The notes: generated by a model from the sequence alone, not told the origin. 10,009 nt of DNA from Chitinophagaceae bacterium (GCA_021323155.1 JAJTCI010000061.1:1-10009); one strand, 5' to 3'; positions 1 to 5,475 are shown, counted from the first letter of the stretch. Program-made: numbers and translations.

Positions 1-127
1 ATTCGAACTCGTAGCCACCCGGTATGGCGGTGACCTTTTTGATGTTGCCGGCCTGCTCACTTAAACGTGACTGGGAGAAAGCGCTTATTGACGTAAACAC
101 CAGGAGGGTAACAAGCAATCGTATCAT
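1..127 (-). CDS. Secreted protein, N-terminal fragment (runs off left edge)
   Basis: Reading the minus strand from an ATG at 127, the frame stays open to the window edge and gives 42 residues. It begins MIRLLVTLLVFTSISAFSQ, a typical Sec signal peptide: Arg near the start, a hydrophobic stretch at about residues 4-13, and a probable cut near AFS-Q at about 18-19. The mature part starts with a Ser/Glu-rich segment followed by KKVTAIPGGYEFE. A short beta-strand-like start of this kind can be found at the N terminus of secreted glycoside hydrolases such as GH31, but 42 residues are too few to assign a family and this is only a guess. Upstream on the same strand a weak TActTTCa-like -7 box lies near 142-153. 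The rest of the gene is outside the window. Confidence 0.75.
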   Translation of the reverse strand, partial: MIRLLVTLLVFTSISAFSQSRLSEQAGNIKKVTAIPGGYEFE

Positions 128-228
128 GTGTAAGAATTACACAATGAAAGTAGGGAAAAGATGGGATGATGTGGTACTACCCTCTCCTATGGTGCCGCGG
201 CTACCAGGGTGGCTGCCGGGCGTTGTCC

Positions 229-283
229 AGTCCCGTGTCAGTCCCGACTCAGTCCCGACTCTGTCCCGACTCTGTCCCGTGTC
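229..283 (+). repeat. 11-bp tandem array I (5 units, AGTCCCGACTC)
   Basis: Five adjacent 11-bp units begin at 229, 240, 251, 262 and 273. The middle two are identical AGTCCCGACTC. The first and last end in GTGTC instead of GACTC, and the fourth and fifth start with T instead of A. The CCCGA/CCCGT core therefore recurs every 11 bases, about one helical turn. No cas genes or spacers are present. Confidence 0.85.
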
Positions 284-356
284 TCGAAGTACTGACGCCT
301 ATAGGGTACCTATGTTACTTCTACTGCTGGCGGCAGGTACACTGCACCCCGGTTAA

Positions 357-419
357 GGGTTGATCCGTCCTGGCTACAGGGTCGCCATCGCCCAGGTGGA
401 TTCTTATACGCATCAACCC
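357..419. repeat. Small inverted repeat (GGGTTGAT/ATCAACCC)
   Basis: GGGTTGAT at 357-364 is perfectly complementary to ATCAACCC at 412-419. Just inside it, CCTGG (369-373 region) can pair with CCAGG (392-396 region), so a longer interrupted stem is possible. The loop is large and no T-run follows, so a terminator or riboswitch role is not supported. It may be chance or the remnant of a mobile repeat. Confidence 0.35.
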
Positions 420-493
420 CCAACCAGGATGGGATCTAATGAGGAAGAAGGCCAGGTACCCGTTAGGAGAAGATAGGGCCACGGTCGGCCCGA

Positions 494-548
494 ACCCGAA
501 GCTTACCCGAGACTAACCCGAGACTAACCCGAGGCTAACCCGAGGCTG
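494..548 (+). repeat. 11-bp tandem array II (5 units, ACCCGAGACTA)
   Basis: Five adjacent units begin at 494, 505, 516, 527 and 538. Two are exactly ACCCGAGACTA, the next two carry GAGGCT, and the first has GAAGCTT. The period is 11 bp with a CCCGA core, as in the array at 229-283, although the flanking bases differ. It lies 46 bases before the first CACATAG palindrome. Confidence 0.85.
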
Positions 549-594
549 GGTGGCTATGAACTGGCCCCGGAACGGCTTTTACCAACACGGATTT

Positions 595-665
595 ACCACA
601 TAGACACATAGGCACATAGTCCAGTCCTGGATAGCAACATTATGTGTCTATTTGCCTATATGGTA
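595..665. repeat. Palindromic CACATAG element, copy A
   Basis: The left arm holds the 8-bp-spaced units CACATAGA (597), CACATAGG (605) and CACATAG (613). The right arm holds the imperfect complements TTATGTGT (640), CTATTTGC (648) and CTATATGG (656). The arms can fold into an imperfect hairpin of about 25 bp with roughly five mismatches. At the tip is a second, perfect mini-palindrome TCCAGTCCTGGA (620-631). The layout resembles REP/MITE-type dispersed repeats; that class is inferred, not shown. Confidence 0.8.
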
Positions 666-667
666 GA

Positions 668-700
668 ACCTGAAGCTAACCCACGACTAACCCGAGGCCA
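668..700 (+). repeat. 11-bp tandem array III (3 degenerate units)
   Basis: Three adjacent 11-bp units begin at 668, 679 and 690: ACCTGAAGCTA, ACCCACGACTA and ACCCGAGGCCA. They are degenerate copies of the 494-548 unit in the same orientation and at the same 11-bp period. The array starts almost directly after palindrome A and ends 10 bases before palindrome B, so array plus palindrome occurs twice in a row. Confidence 0.7.
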
Positions 701-710
701 ACACGCATTA

Positions 711-788
711 AACACATAGACACATAGGCACATAGGCACATAGTCCAGTCCTGGATAGCAACCCTATGTGTCTATGTGCCTATGTGGT
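711..788. repeat. Palindromic CACATAG element, copy B
   Basis: The left arm has four 8-bp-spaced units starting at 713, 721, 729 and 737, one more than copy A. The right arm has CTATGTGT (764), CTATGTGC (772) and CTATGTGG (780), a better complement than in copy A. The core TCCAGTCCTGGA (744-755) and the following TAGCAAC are identical to copy A. The element begins 18 bases beyond the stop codon of the minus-strand nucleotidyltransferase, so the hairpin would form in its 3' untranslated RNA and could slow or end transcription. Only a weak TTT follows it on that strand, so an intrinsic terminator is possible but not clear. Confidence 0.8.
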
Positions 789-805
789 AGAAAAATACCG
801 AAAGA

Positions 806-1708
806 CTAAGCCCAAAGATTGTTTGGATACTCCTGTTGGTCCACCAACTTATTAACGCTGGCCTGTACGGAAGGGGCGTCTTCTTTGTAGGTCACGCCGA
901 ACCACTGCGCCGTAGTAGGAATCACTTTGATCGTGCCCTTGCCACTGTTGATGAATTCATCGGCTACGATGGGTATAAAGAACTCCGATTTGGGTTCGTT
1001 CATGTGTTTATCCAGGAAATCGTTGAAGGACGCTTCCATCAAACCGAACACGCTGGGATGGAAACCCCAGAAGTTCATGCTCACGCTGCTGTCCTCGCCC
1101 ACCTCGTGGAGGCCGGAGATATCTTCATAAGTGATCTTACCGCTGTCGTTACGATAGATCTTCGTGCGTTCGTTGATCGATACCAGGTCGTTCTTATCGT
1201 TCACTTCGCAAACGCCGCGGCTCACGCTGCCGTGTGCGCTGAGTGTGCGTTTCAATTCATATCCAACAATGCAATATTTCTCCGGTGAACATTCTTTCGT
1301 AAGAAAGTCATAGGCTTTCACAAACGCGTCCTGTCCGTAAAAATCATCCGCGTTGATCACCGCGAAAGGCTCCTGCACCGCGTCCCTGCAACACAATACG
1401 GCGTGCGCGGTACCCCAGGGCTTGGTGCGTCCTTCCGGCACCTTCCGGTCACCGATGAACGAATCCAGTGCCTGGTACACATAGTCGGTCGCGATCCTGC
1501 CCTTCAGCTTTGGTTCGAAGATCGTCTTGAAATTATCCGCGAATTCCTCCCTGATGATAAACACTACTTTTCCAAAGCCCGCGCGGATGGCGTCATAGAT
1601 GGAATAGTCCATGATGGTCTCGCCGGAAGGACCGAAAGATTCCACCTGTTTCATACTACCATACCTGCTGGCCATACCGGCTGCCAAAATCACGAGCGTT
1701 GGTTTCAT
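806..1708 (-). CDS. Sugar-phosphate-type nucleotidyltransferase
   Basis: A 300-residue protein of the NTP_transferase superfamily (GT-A-like Rossmann fold). The family joins an NTP to a sugar phosphate, giving a nucleotide sugar and pyrophosphate. Visible motifs are the N-terminal nucleotide-binding signature LAAGMASRYGSMKQ (residues 8-21, a variant of LAGGxGxRxxPxTK with Lys20 in the expected place), PWGTAHAVLCCRD (98-109) and the metal-binding INADDFYG (118-125). The first two thirds form the catalytic domain; the C-terminal part (about 200-300) is less conserved and I see no hexapeptide repeats. The substrate cannot be read from the sequence. The frame could also start with GTG at 1714; I chose the ATG at 1708 because the family begins directly with MKPTLV-like sequence. 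No signal peptide, so cytosolic. It is divergent from the PLP enzyme, and the neighbours do not reveal the pathway. Confidence 0.85.
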   Translation of the reverse strand: MKPTLVILAAGMASRYGSMKQVESFGPSGETIMDYSIYDAIRAGFGKVVFIIREEFADNFKTIFEPKLKGRIATDYVYQALDSFIGDRKVPEGRTKPWGTAHAVLCCRDAVQEPFAVINADDFYGQDAFVKAYDFLTKECSPEKYCIVGYELKRTLSAHGSVSRGVCEVNDKNDLVSINERTKIYRNDSGKITYEDISGLHEVGEDSSVSMNFWGFHPSVFGLMEASFNDFLDKHMNEPKSEFFIPIVADEFINSGKGTIKVIPTTAQWFGVTYKEDAPSVQASVNKLVDQQEYPNNLWA

Positions 1709-1717
1709 ATCCACACT

Positions 1718-1725
1718 TATTTTTG
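1718..1725 (+). promoter_or_regulatory. Bacteroidota -7 promoter element for the PLP enzyme
   Basis: TATTTTTG matches the Bacteroidota sigma-A -7 consensus TAnnTTTG exactly. It would place the transcript start near 1730, about 40 bases before the TTG start at 1772. A TTG at 1699-1701 is a poor -33 candidate because the spacing is short; it lies within the first codons of the divergent nucleotidyltransferase. Confidence 0.5.
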
Positions 1726-1771
1726 AGCCAGCGAAGCTATACCAGAATCATTTCCCCGCCAATTTATACTG

Positions 1772-2659
1772 TTGCAAGTACAGGCCATACCCATTCAACA
1801 TGTTATACCAGGTGTATTCCAGGATACACTGGTGGACGTGTTGCGTGCCGACCTGGTGCATCCCATTGTAAGCGGCAACAAGTATTTTAAACTGAAAGTT
1901 TACATCGCTGAAGCGCTGTTGCAAAACAAGACAACACTCGCTACGTTTGGTGGTGCATGGTCCAACCACATCGTCGCCACCGCCTGGGCCGGCCGTGAAG
2001 CCGGGCTAAAAACAGTCGGGATAATAAGGGGCGAACAACCCCCAATACTTTCACAGCCATTAGCAGATGCAGCTGACTACGGGATGCAGCTGGTATTCAT
2101 GAGCCGCGAAGCATACGCGGACAAACAAGCAGTGATGAAGCGTTATCGCCAGCAGGACTGGTACTGGGTAAACGAGGGCGGGTATGGCCACAAAGGCGTT
2201 CTGGGCGCAATGGAAATGTTGCAGCAACCAGGTACCGCTTCATATACACATATTGTTTGCGCATGTGGTACGGGCACAACGGTGGCGGGACTTATGGCGG
2301 CGGCTTTGCCCCATCAACAATGCATTGGCATTAGTGTTTTAAAAGGCCATCATTCTTTGAACGACGAGGTGATGGGCTTGTTGGAACATTCAGCCTATCA
2401 TCAACCACCGGTGTTCTTCCACGATTACCATTTCGGTGGTTATGCGAAACACCCACCGGAACTGATCGAATGGATGAATGGATTCTGGCGCGCGACAGAG
2501 ATCCCGACCGATATCGTGTATACAGGGAAGCTTTTTTATGCCGTTAAAGACCTGGTCGAAAAGAACTATTTTTTACCGGAACATAAATTGCTGGTAGTGC
2601 ACAGCGGCGGGTTACAAGGGAATCGCAGTTTACCCGCCGGGACATTAGAGTTTCTGTAA
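1772..2659 (+). CDS. PLP-dependent ACC deaminase/D-cysteine desulfhydrase family protein
   Basis: A 295-residue member of the fold-type II (tryptophan synthase beta-like) PLP enzymes, the group holding 1-aminocyclopropane-1-carboxylate deaminase and D-cysteine desulfhydrase. These release ammonia, and H2S from cysteine, by beta-elimination or ring opening. VSGNKYFKLK (33-42) carries the expected PLP lysine at Lys37; GGAWSNHIVATA (60-71) is the Asn-containing cofactor-contact motif; CGTGTTVAGL (165-174) is the phosphate-binding loop. VNEGGYGHKG (133-142) is also typical. The family is often about 300-340 residues, so this is a short but complete version. The start is TTG: no ATG or GTG lies in frame before conserved sequence, and a stop occurs upstream at 1724. 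No signal peptide. Exact substrate cannot be decided; Bacteroidota homologues are commonly annotated only as deaminase-like. Confidence 0.85.
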   Translation: MQVQAIPIQHVIPGVFQDTLVDVLRADLVHPIVSGNKYFKLKVYIAEALLQNKTTLATFGGAWSNHIVATAWAGREAGLKTVGIIRGEQPPILSQPLADAADYGMQLVFMSREAYADKQAVMKRYRQQDWYWVNEGGYGHKGVLGAMEMLQQPGTASYTHIVCACGTGTTVAGLMAAALPHQQCIGISVLKGHHSLNDEVMGLLEHSAYHQPPVFFHDYHFGGYAKHPPELIEWMNGFWRATEIPTDIVYTGKLFYAVKDLVEKNYFLPEHKLLVVHSGGLQGNRSLPAGTLEFL

Positions 2660-2671
2660 CAGCCTCGCAAT

Positions 2672-2679
2672 TATCTTTG
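2672..2679 (+). promoter_or_regulatory. Bacteroidota -7 promoter element for the 2697 gene
   Basis: TATCTTTG matches TAnnTTTG exactly and ends 17 bases before the ATG at 2697, so a transcript with a leader of roughly ten bases is expected. TTTCTG at 2651-2656, over the last codons of the preceding gene, is a weak -33 candidate. This suggests the 2697 gene is transcribed on its own. Confidence 0.55.
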
Positions 2680-2696
2680 TATCAATCGATATTTCA

Positions 2697-3485
2697 ATGA
2701 AGCGGACATTATTTCTCAGCCTGGCCTTGTTTCTCGTCTCCCTTTTTACCTATGCGCAGGACACCCTGCCGAAGTTTACTGTGAAGGACCTTGGCAAGAA
2801 CCGGATACAGGTCAGTTGGATCAATCCCTTTGAAACAGTCGTACAATTGAACGTACAACGTTCGTTTGACAGCCTGCGAAATTTCCGCACCATATTCTCA
2901 CCGCAATCGCCCAGCCTTCCTCAAAACGGGTTCGTCGATACGAAAGCACCGGCGGGTGTGAAAATGTACTACCGCATCTATTACGTGTTCTCGGGCGGCA
3001 CTTATTTTTTCACCGCGGCAAAAACAGCGGCTACCGGCGTGGAGATGCCGGGCGTAGAACTTTCAGGGCAGCTCATCACCATCCGGCTGCGCGACGCGGT
3101 GATCGGCCAATTCAACACCGAACAATACAAGCGATTCCGTGACTCGATCATGTACCAGACAAAAGATACGTTGTACGCCGTTAGCCCCACCGAGATCGTG
3201 ATCCGCCCGTACGTGGGTAAAGAAATGTGGCGCGCCTCGCAGTATATTTTTTCAGGAAGGGATGGATTCGTGAATATCAAACTGCCATTCGCCAATACCA
3301 AGCATTACAAGGTCCTTTTCTTTGAAGAGGACGGCACACCGCTATTCGAGATATCGAAAGTGAAGGAACCCTCGCTCATACTGGATAAGGCGAACTTTAT
3401 ACACTCGGGGTGGTTCCTGTTCGACCTCTACGAGGATGGGGTGTTGAAGGAACGGAACAGGTTTTATGTGTCGAGGGATTTTTAG
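2697..3485 (+). CDS. Secreted protein of unknown function, FN3-like N-terminal region
   Basis: A 262-residue protein beginning MKRTLFLSLALFLVSLFTYA, a clear signal peptide, with likely cleavage before Gln21; there is no lipobox Cys. Residues about 26-110 read as a fibronectin type III-like beta sandwich: IQVSWINP strand, VQLNVQRS strand, then YYRIYYVFSGGTYFFTA, like the paired aromatic strands of FN3. Residues about 115-190 match nothing I recognise. The last 60 residues contain YKVLFFEEDGTPLFEI, a hydrophobic LILDKANFIHSGWFLFDLYE and a final basic stretch, which loosely follows the pattern of T9SS type A sorting domains. That resemblance is inferred only. Probably periplasmic or surface exposed. 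The gene has its own -7 motif and converges on lipB, with 25 bases between the two stop codons and no obvious terminator hairpin there. Confidence 0.8.
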   Translation: MKRTLFLSLALFLVSLFTYAQDTLPKFTVKDLGKNRIQVSWINPFETVVQLNVQRSFDSLRNFRTIFSPQSPSLPQNGFVDTKAPAGVKMYYRIYYVFSGGTYFFTAAKTAATGVEMPGVELSGQLITIRLRDAVIGQFNTEQYKRFRDSIMYQTKDTLYAVSPTEIVIRPYVGKEMWRASQYIFSGRDGFVNIKLPFANTKHYKVLFFEEDGTPLFEISKVKEPSLILDKANFIHSGWFLFDLYEDGVLKERNRFYVSRDF

Positions 3486-3510
3486 GGGAATTGTGAATAG
3501 CACAGTACTT

Positions 3511-4284
3511 TTACCCGACCAGTTCGCAATTAAAAACCAATTCAAATTGTCGCTTTACTTTCTCCTTTACTTCTTCCATTGGTACTTTTCTTCCCAGTTC
3601 TCTCTGTAGCGAGGTCACCTGTTTGTCCTGTATACCGCAGGGAATGATATTATTGAAATAGCTGAGGTCGGTATTTACATTGAACGCGAAGCCGTGCATC
3701 GTCACCCAGCGGCTGCACTTGATGCCCATCGCGCAGATCTTGCGTTCCCTGCCCTTCACGCCGGGTTCGATCCATACACCGGTCTCTCCTTTGCTGCGCT
3801 CACCCTGTATACCATAATCAGCCATCGTGCGTATGATCACTTCTTCCAGGCTGCGCAGGTACCAGCCCACATCAGGCTTGAACTTGTCAAGGTCCATGAT
3901 CGGGTAGCCCACCAGTTGTTCCGGCCCGTGGAAAGTGATATCGCCACCGCGGTTGATATGAAAGAACTCGATGCCGTTCAGTTTCAGCTGCTGGTCGTTC
4001 ATCAATATGTTCTCTTCGTTGCCGTTCTTGCCGAGTGTGTATACGGGGGGATGCTCGACGAAGAGGAGGTGGTGGGAGGTTTCAGGTTGCAGGTTGCAAG
4101 TTGCAGGTTGCTGGTTGGAAGTTGCAGGATGCTGACGGTTGACAGAAGCGCCTTCCTGCGCGGCGAATTCCATTTCACGCAGTTGCGCTTTCACCTCGGT
4201 ATTCTGCTTTAATAAACGCTCCTGGTAGTCCCAGGTTTCTTTGTAAGCTTTAACTCCCAGATCCTCGAAAATAACCTGCTGCAT
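3511..4284 (-). CDS. lipB: Octanoyl-[acyl-carrier-protein]:protein N-octanoyltransferase LipB
   Basis: LipB moves the octanoyl group from acyl carrier protein to a lysine of lipoyl domains (for example pyruvate or 2-oxoglutarate dehydrogenase E2), before LipA adds sulfur. All signature motifs are present: LFVEHPPVYTLGKNG (74-88), NRGGDITFHGPEQLVGYP (111-128), RKICAMGIKCSRWVTMHGFA (181-200) and NNIIPCGI (211-218). The catalytic pair is Lys182 and Cys216, 34 residues apart as in E. coli LipB (Lys135/Cys169). Glu122 replaces the Gly usual in HGPGQ. At 257 residues it is longer than the roughly 210-residue E. coli protein, partly because repeat-encoded residues 51-69 are inserted before HHLLFVEH. 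The ATG at 4284 gives MQQVIFEDLG, the expected family N terminus. It is divergent from the pseudouridine synthase gene. Confidence 0.95.
   Translation of the reverse strand: MQQVIFEDLGVKAYKETWDYQERLLKQNTEVKAQLREMEFAAQEGASVNRQHPATSNQQPATCNLQPETSHHLLFVEHPPVYTLGKNGNEENILMNDQQLKLNGIEFFHINRGGDITFHGPEQLVGYPIMDLDKFKPDVGWYLRSLEEVIIRTMADYGIQGERSKGETGVWIEPGVKGRERKICAMGIKCSRWVTMHGFAFNVNTDLSYFNNIIPCGIQDKQVTSLQRELGRKVPMEEVKEKVKRQFELVFNCELVG
4083..4131 (-). repeat. Heptamer repeat array inside lipB
   Basis: Seven adjacent 7-bp units of CAGGTTG type start at 4083 and end at 4131 (CAGGTTG, CAGGTTG, CAAGTTG, CAGGTTG, CTGGTTG, GAAGTTG, CAGGATG). On the coding strand this is the same CCTGCAA unit found in the intergenic array at 4341-4417, in inverted orientation. 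Three units make 21 bp, so the protein shows 7-residue repeats: QHPATSN, QQPATCN, LQPETSH (residues 51-71). The frame is kept. Confidence 0.85.
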
Positions 4285-4288
4285 GGGG

Positions 4289-4296
4289 CAAAGATA
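4289..4296 (-). promoter_or_regulatory. -7 promoter element for lipB, four bases from the ATG
   Basis: On the minus strand the sequence reads TATCTTTG, an exact TAnnTTTG match, followed by CCCC and then the lipB ATG. Transcription in Bacteroidota begins a few bases after this motif, so the mRNA would start at or next to the start codon. No TTG-type -33 element is seen upstream, where the heptamer array lies. Confidence 0.55.
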
Positions 4297-4323
4297 GTTG
4301 ACAGTTCACAGTTGATAGTTGAT
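4296..4323 (+). repeat. Heptamer repeat array, AGTTGAY type (4 units)
   Basis: Four adjacent 7-bp units: AGTTGAC (4296), AGTTCAC (4303), AGTTGAT (4310) and AGTTGAT (4317). The first base overlaps the lipB -7 element. It has the same 7-bp period as the CCTGYAA array that follows but a different sequence. Confidence 0.75.
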
Positions 4324-4340
4324 AGTCCTGACTGTTCAGA

Positions 4341-4417
4341 CCTGCTACCTGCAACCTGTAACCTGCAACCTGTAACCTGTAACCTGCAACCTGCCACCTG
4401 TAACCTCTAACCTGCTA
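4341..4417 (+). repeat. Heptamer repeat array, CCTGYAA type (11 units)
   Basis: Eleven adjacent 7-bp units start at 4341 and every seven bases to 4411, mostly CCTGCAA or CCTGTAA, with variants CCTGCTA, CCTGCCA and CCTCTAA. The last unit, CCTGCTA, ends at 4417, and its TA forms the first two bases of the rluD -7 promoter element. The unit matches, inverted, the array inside lipB. Confidence 0.9.
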
Positions 4418-4423
4418 CTTTTG
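4416..4423 (+). promoter_or_regulatory. -7 promoter element for rluD, four bases from the ATG
   Basis: TACTTTTG matches TAnnTTTG exactly. It is followed by CCAA and then the ATG at 4428, the same four-base spacing as at lipB. The region where a -33 element would lie is entirely heptamer repeat. A leaderless or almost leaderless mRNA is expected. Confidence 0.55.
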
Positions 4424-4427
4424 CCAA

Positions 4428-5471
4428 ATGATCGAAGAAGCGGAAATACCGGAAAGCGCGGGTGATGAGTTGTACGAACGGCGGTCGTTCGTGGTGGATA
4501 AAGGCCAGGAGCCGATGCGCATTGATAAATGGGTACAGATCCGCACGGAAAACATCACGCGCAGCAGGATACAGCAGGGTATTGAGTCGGGCTTCCTGAC
4601 AGTGAATGGCAAGCCGGTGAAGAGCAACTACAAAGTGCGTGCAGGCGACGAGATACTGCTCCTGAGCCTTACCAACCCGGAAAGTTCAGAGATAAAGCCC
4701 GAAGCCATCCCGCTCAATATTGTTTATGAAGACGATGTAGTGATGGTGATCAACAAACCACCGAACATGGTGGTGCACCCGGGCGTCGGCAATTACACGG
4801 GAACAATGCTGAACGGTATCGCGTACTACCTGCAGCAACAAAACCCGAATGTGGATGAAGAAGCTTTACCACGCTTCGGGCTGGTGCACCGCATTGATAA
4901 GAATACAACCGGGCTGATCGTACTGGCTAAGACGGCGGATGCCGCCGCGCACCTGGCCAAACAATTCGCGGCGCATACCGTAAAAAGAAAATACGTGGCG
5001 CTGGTTTGGGGTGATATGGAAAAAGATGAGGACACGATCGTCGCGCACATCGCCAGGCACCAACAACACCGCAAACAGTTCCATGCCTACCCCGAGGGTG
5101 AGACCGGCAAGCATGCCATCACGCATTATAAAGTGATGGAGCGCCTGAATTATGTGACCGTGGTGGAATGCGTACTGGAAACGGGGCGCACGCACCAGAT
5201 CCGGGTTCATATGAAGCATATTGGCCATACTTTATTCAACGACCACGAGTACGGCGGCGACAGGATACTCAAAGGAACTATATATACCAAGTACAAACAG
5301 TTCGTGGATAATTGTTTCGCGATATGCCCGCGCTGCGCGTTACATGCTAAGACCCTGGGTTTCACTCATCCTGTGACCAACAAGGAAATATTATTTGAAA
5401 GCGAATTACCTGATGACATGACGCAGGTGGTCGAGAAATGGCGGCGGTATGTAGGGTCCAGAACGGAATAA
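4428..5471 (+). CDS. rluD: RluD-family 23S rRNA pseudouridine synthase
   Basis: A 347-residue RluA/RluD-family enzyme that turns specific uridines of large-subunit rRNA into pseudouridine; RluD itself acts on helix 69 (1911, 1915 and 1917, E. coli numbering). Residues about 29-85 form an S4 RNA-binding domain (MRIDKWVQIR, SRSRIQ-like region, FLTVNGKPVKSNYKVRAGDE). The catalytic domain follows: VINKPPNMVVHPG (107-119), the catalytic motif GLVHRIDKNTTGLIVLAK (151-168, Asp157 as nucleophile) and GRTHQIRVHMKHIGHTLFND (about 253-272). The S4 domain and length fit RluD better than RluA or RluC, but the exact target uridines are inferred. The N-terminal 25 residues are acidic and variable. The ATG is fixed by the -7 motif just upstream. 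It shares a divergent region with lipB; the giant secreted-protein gene follows 32 bases after its stop. Confidence 0.9.
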   Translation: MIEEAEIPESAGDELYERRSFVVDKGQEPMRIDKWVQIRTENITRSRIQQGIESGFLTVNGKPVKSNYKVRAGDEILLLSLTNPESSEIKPEAIPLNIVYEDDVVMVINKPPNMVVHPGVGNYTGTMLNGIAYYLQQQNPNVDEEALPRFGLVHRIDKNTTGLIVLAKTADAAAHLAKQFAAHTVKRKYVALVWGDMEKDEDTIVAHIARHQQHRKQFHAYPEGETGKHAITHYKVMERLNYVTVVECVLETGRTHQIRVHMKHIGHTLFNDHEYGGDRILKGTIYTKYKQFVDNCFAICPRCALHAKTLGFTHPVTNKEILFESELPDDMTQVVEKWRRYVGSRTE

Positions 5472-5475
5472 TTTG
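5469..5475 (+). promoter_or_regulatory. Possible weak -7 element for the 5504 gene
   Basis: TAATTTG overlaps the rluD stop codon and is one base short of TAnnTTTG. If used, transcription would begin near 5481, giving a leader of about 20 bases before the ATG at 5504. Read-through from rluD is an equally good explanation for expression. Confidence 0.25.

Larger units (their letters stand above)
128..805. other. Repeat-rich intergenic region, no gene
   Basis: These 678 bases separate the starts of the left-edge gene from the 3' end of the nucleotidyltransferase. No reading frame here looks like a protein: the open frames translate repeats or low-complexity sequence. No tRNA cloverleaf or rRNA segment was recognised. 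It holds three arrays of an 11-bp unit (229-283, 494-548, 668-700), two palindromic CACATAG elements (595-665, 711-788), and a small inverted repeat at 357-364/412-419. Outside these, 284-356 and 420-493 show nothing I can name. Confidence 0.8.

Noticed and set aside
24..363. Plus-strand open frames of 110 and 65 residues over the left intergenic region
   Set aside because: They run antisense to the left-edge signal peptide and translate the 11-bp array into low-complexity sequence; no domain or plausible start site.
229..548. CRISPR-like arrays
   Set aside because: Units are 11 bp and directly adjacent, with no spacers and no cas genes.
3486..3510. Terminator between the converging 2697 gene and lipB
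   Set aside because: The 25-base gap has no GC-rich stem followed by a T-run on either strand.
3694..4212. 172-residue open frame antisense to lipB
   Set aside because: lipB on the other strand has all family motifs; the antisense frame has no recognisable features.
4209..4397. 62-residue minus-strand frame in the lipB/rluD gap
   Set aside because: It is a translation of the heptamer arrays and the lipB 5' end in another frame.
4866..5228. 120-residue frame antisense to rluD, and many minus-strand frames antisense to 5504-9511
   Set aside because: Shadows of strongly supported genes, caused by high GC at third positions.
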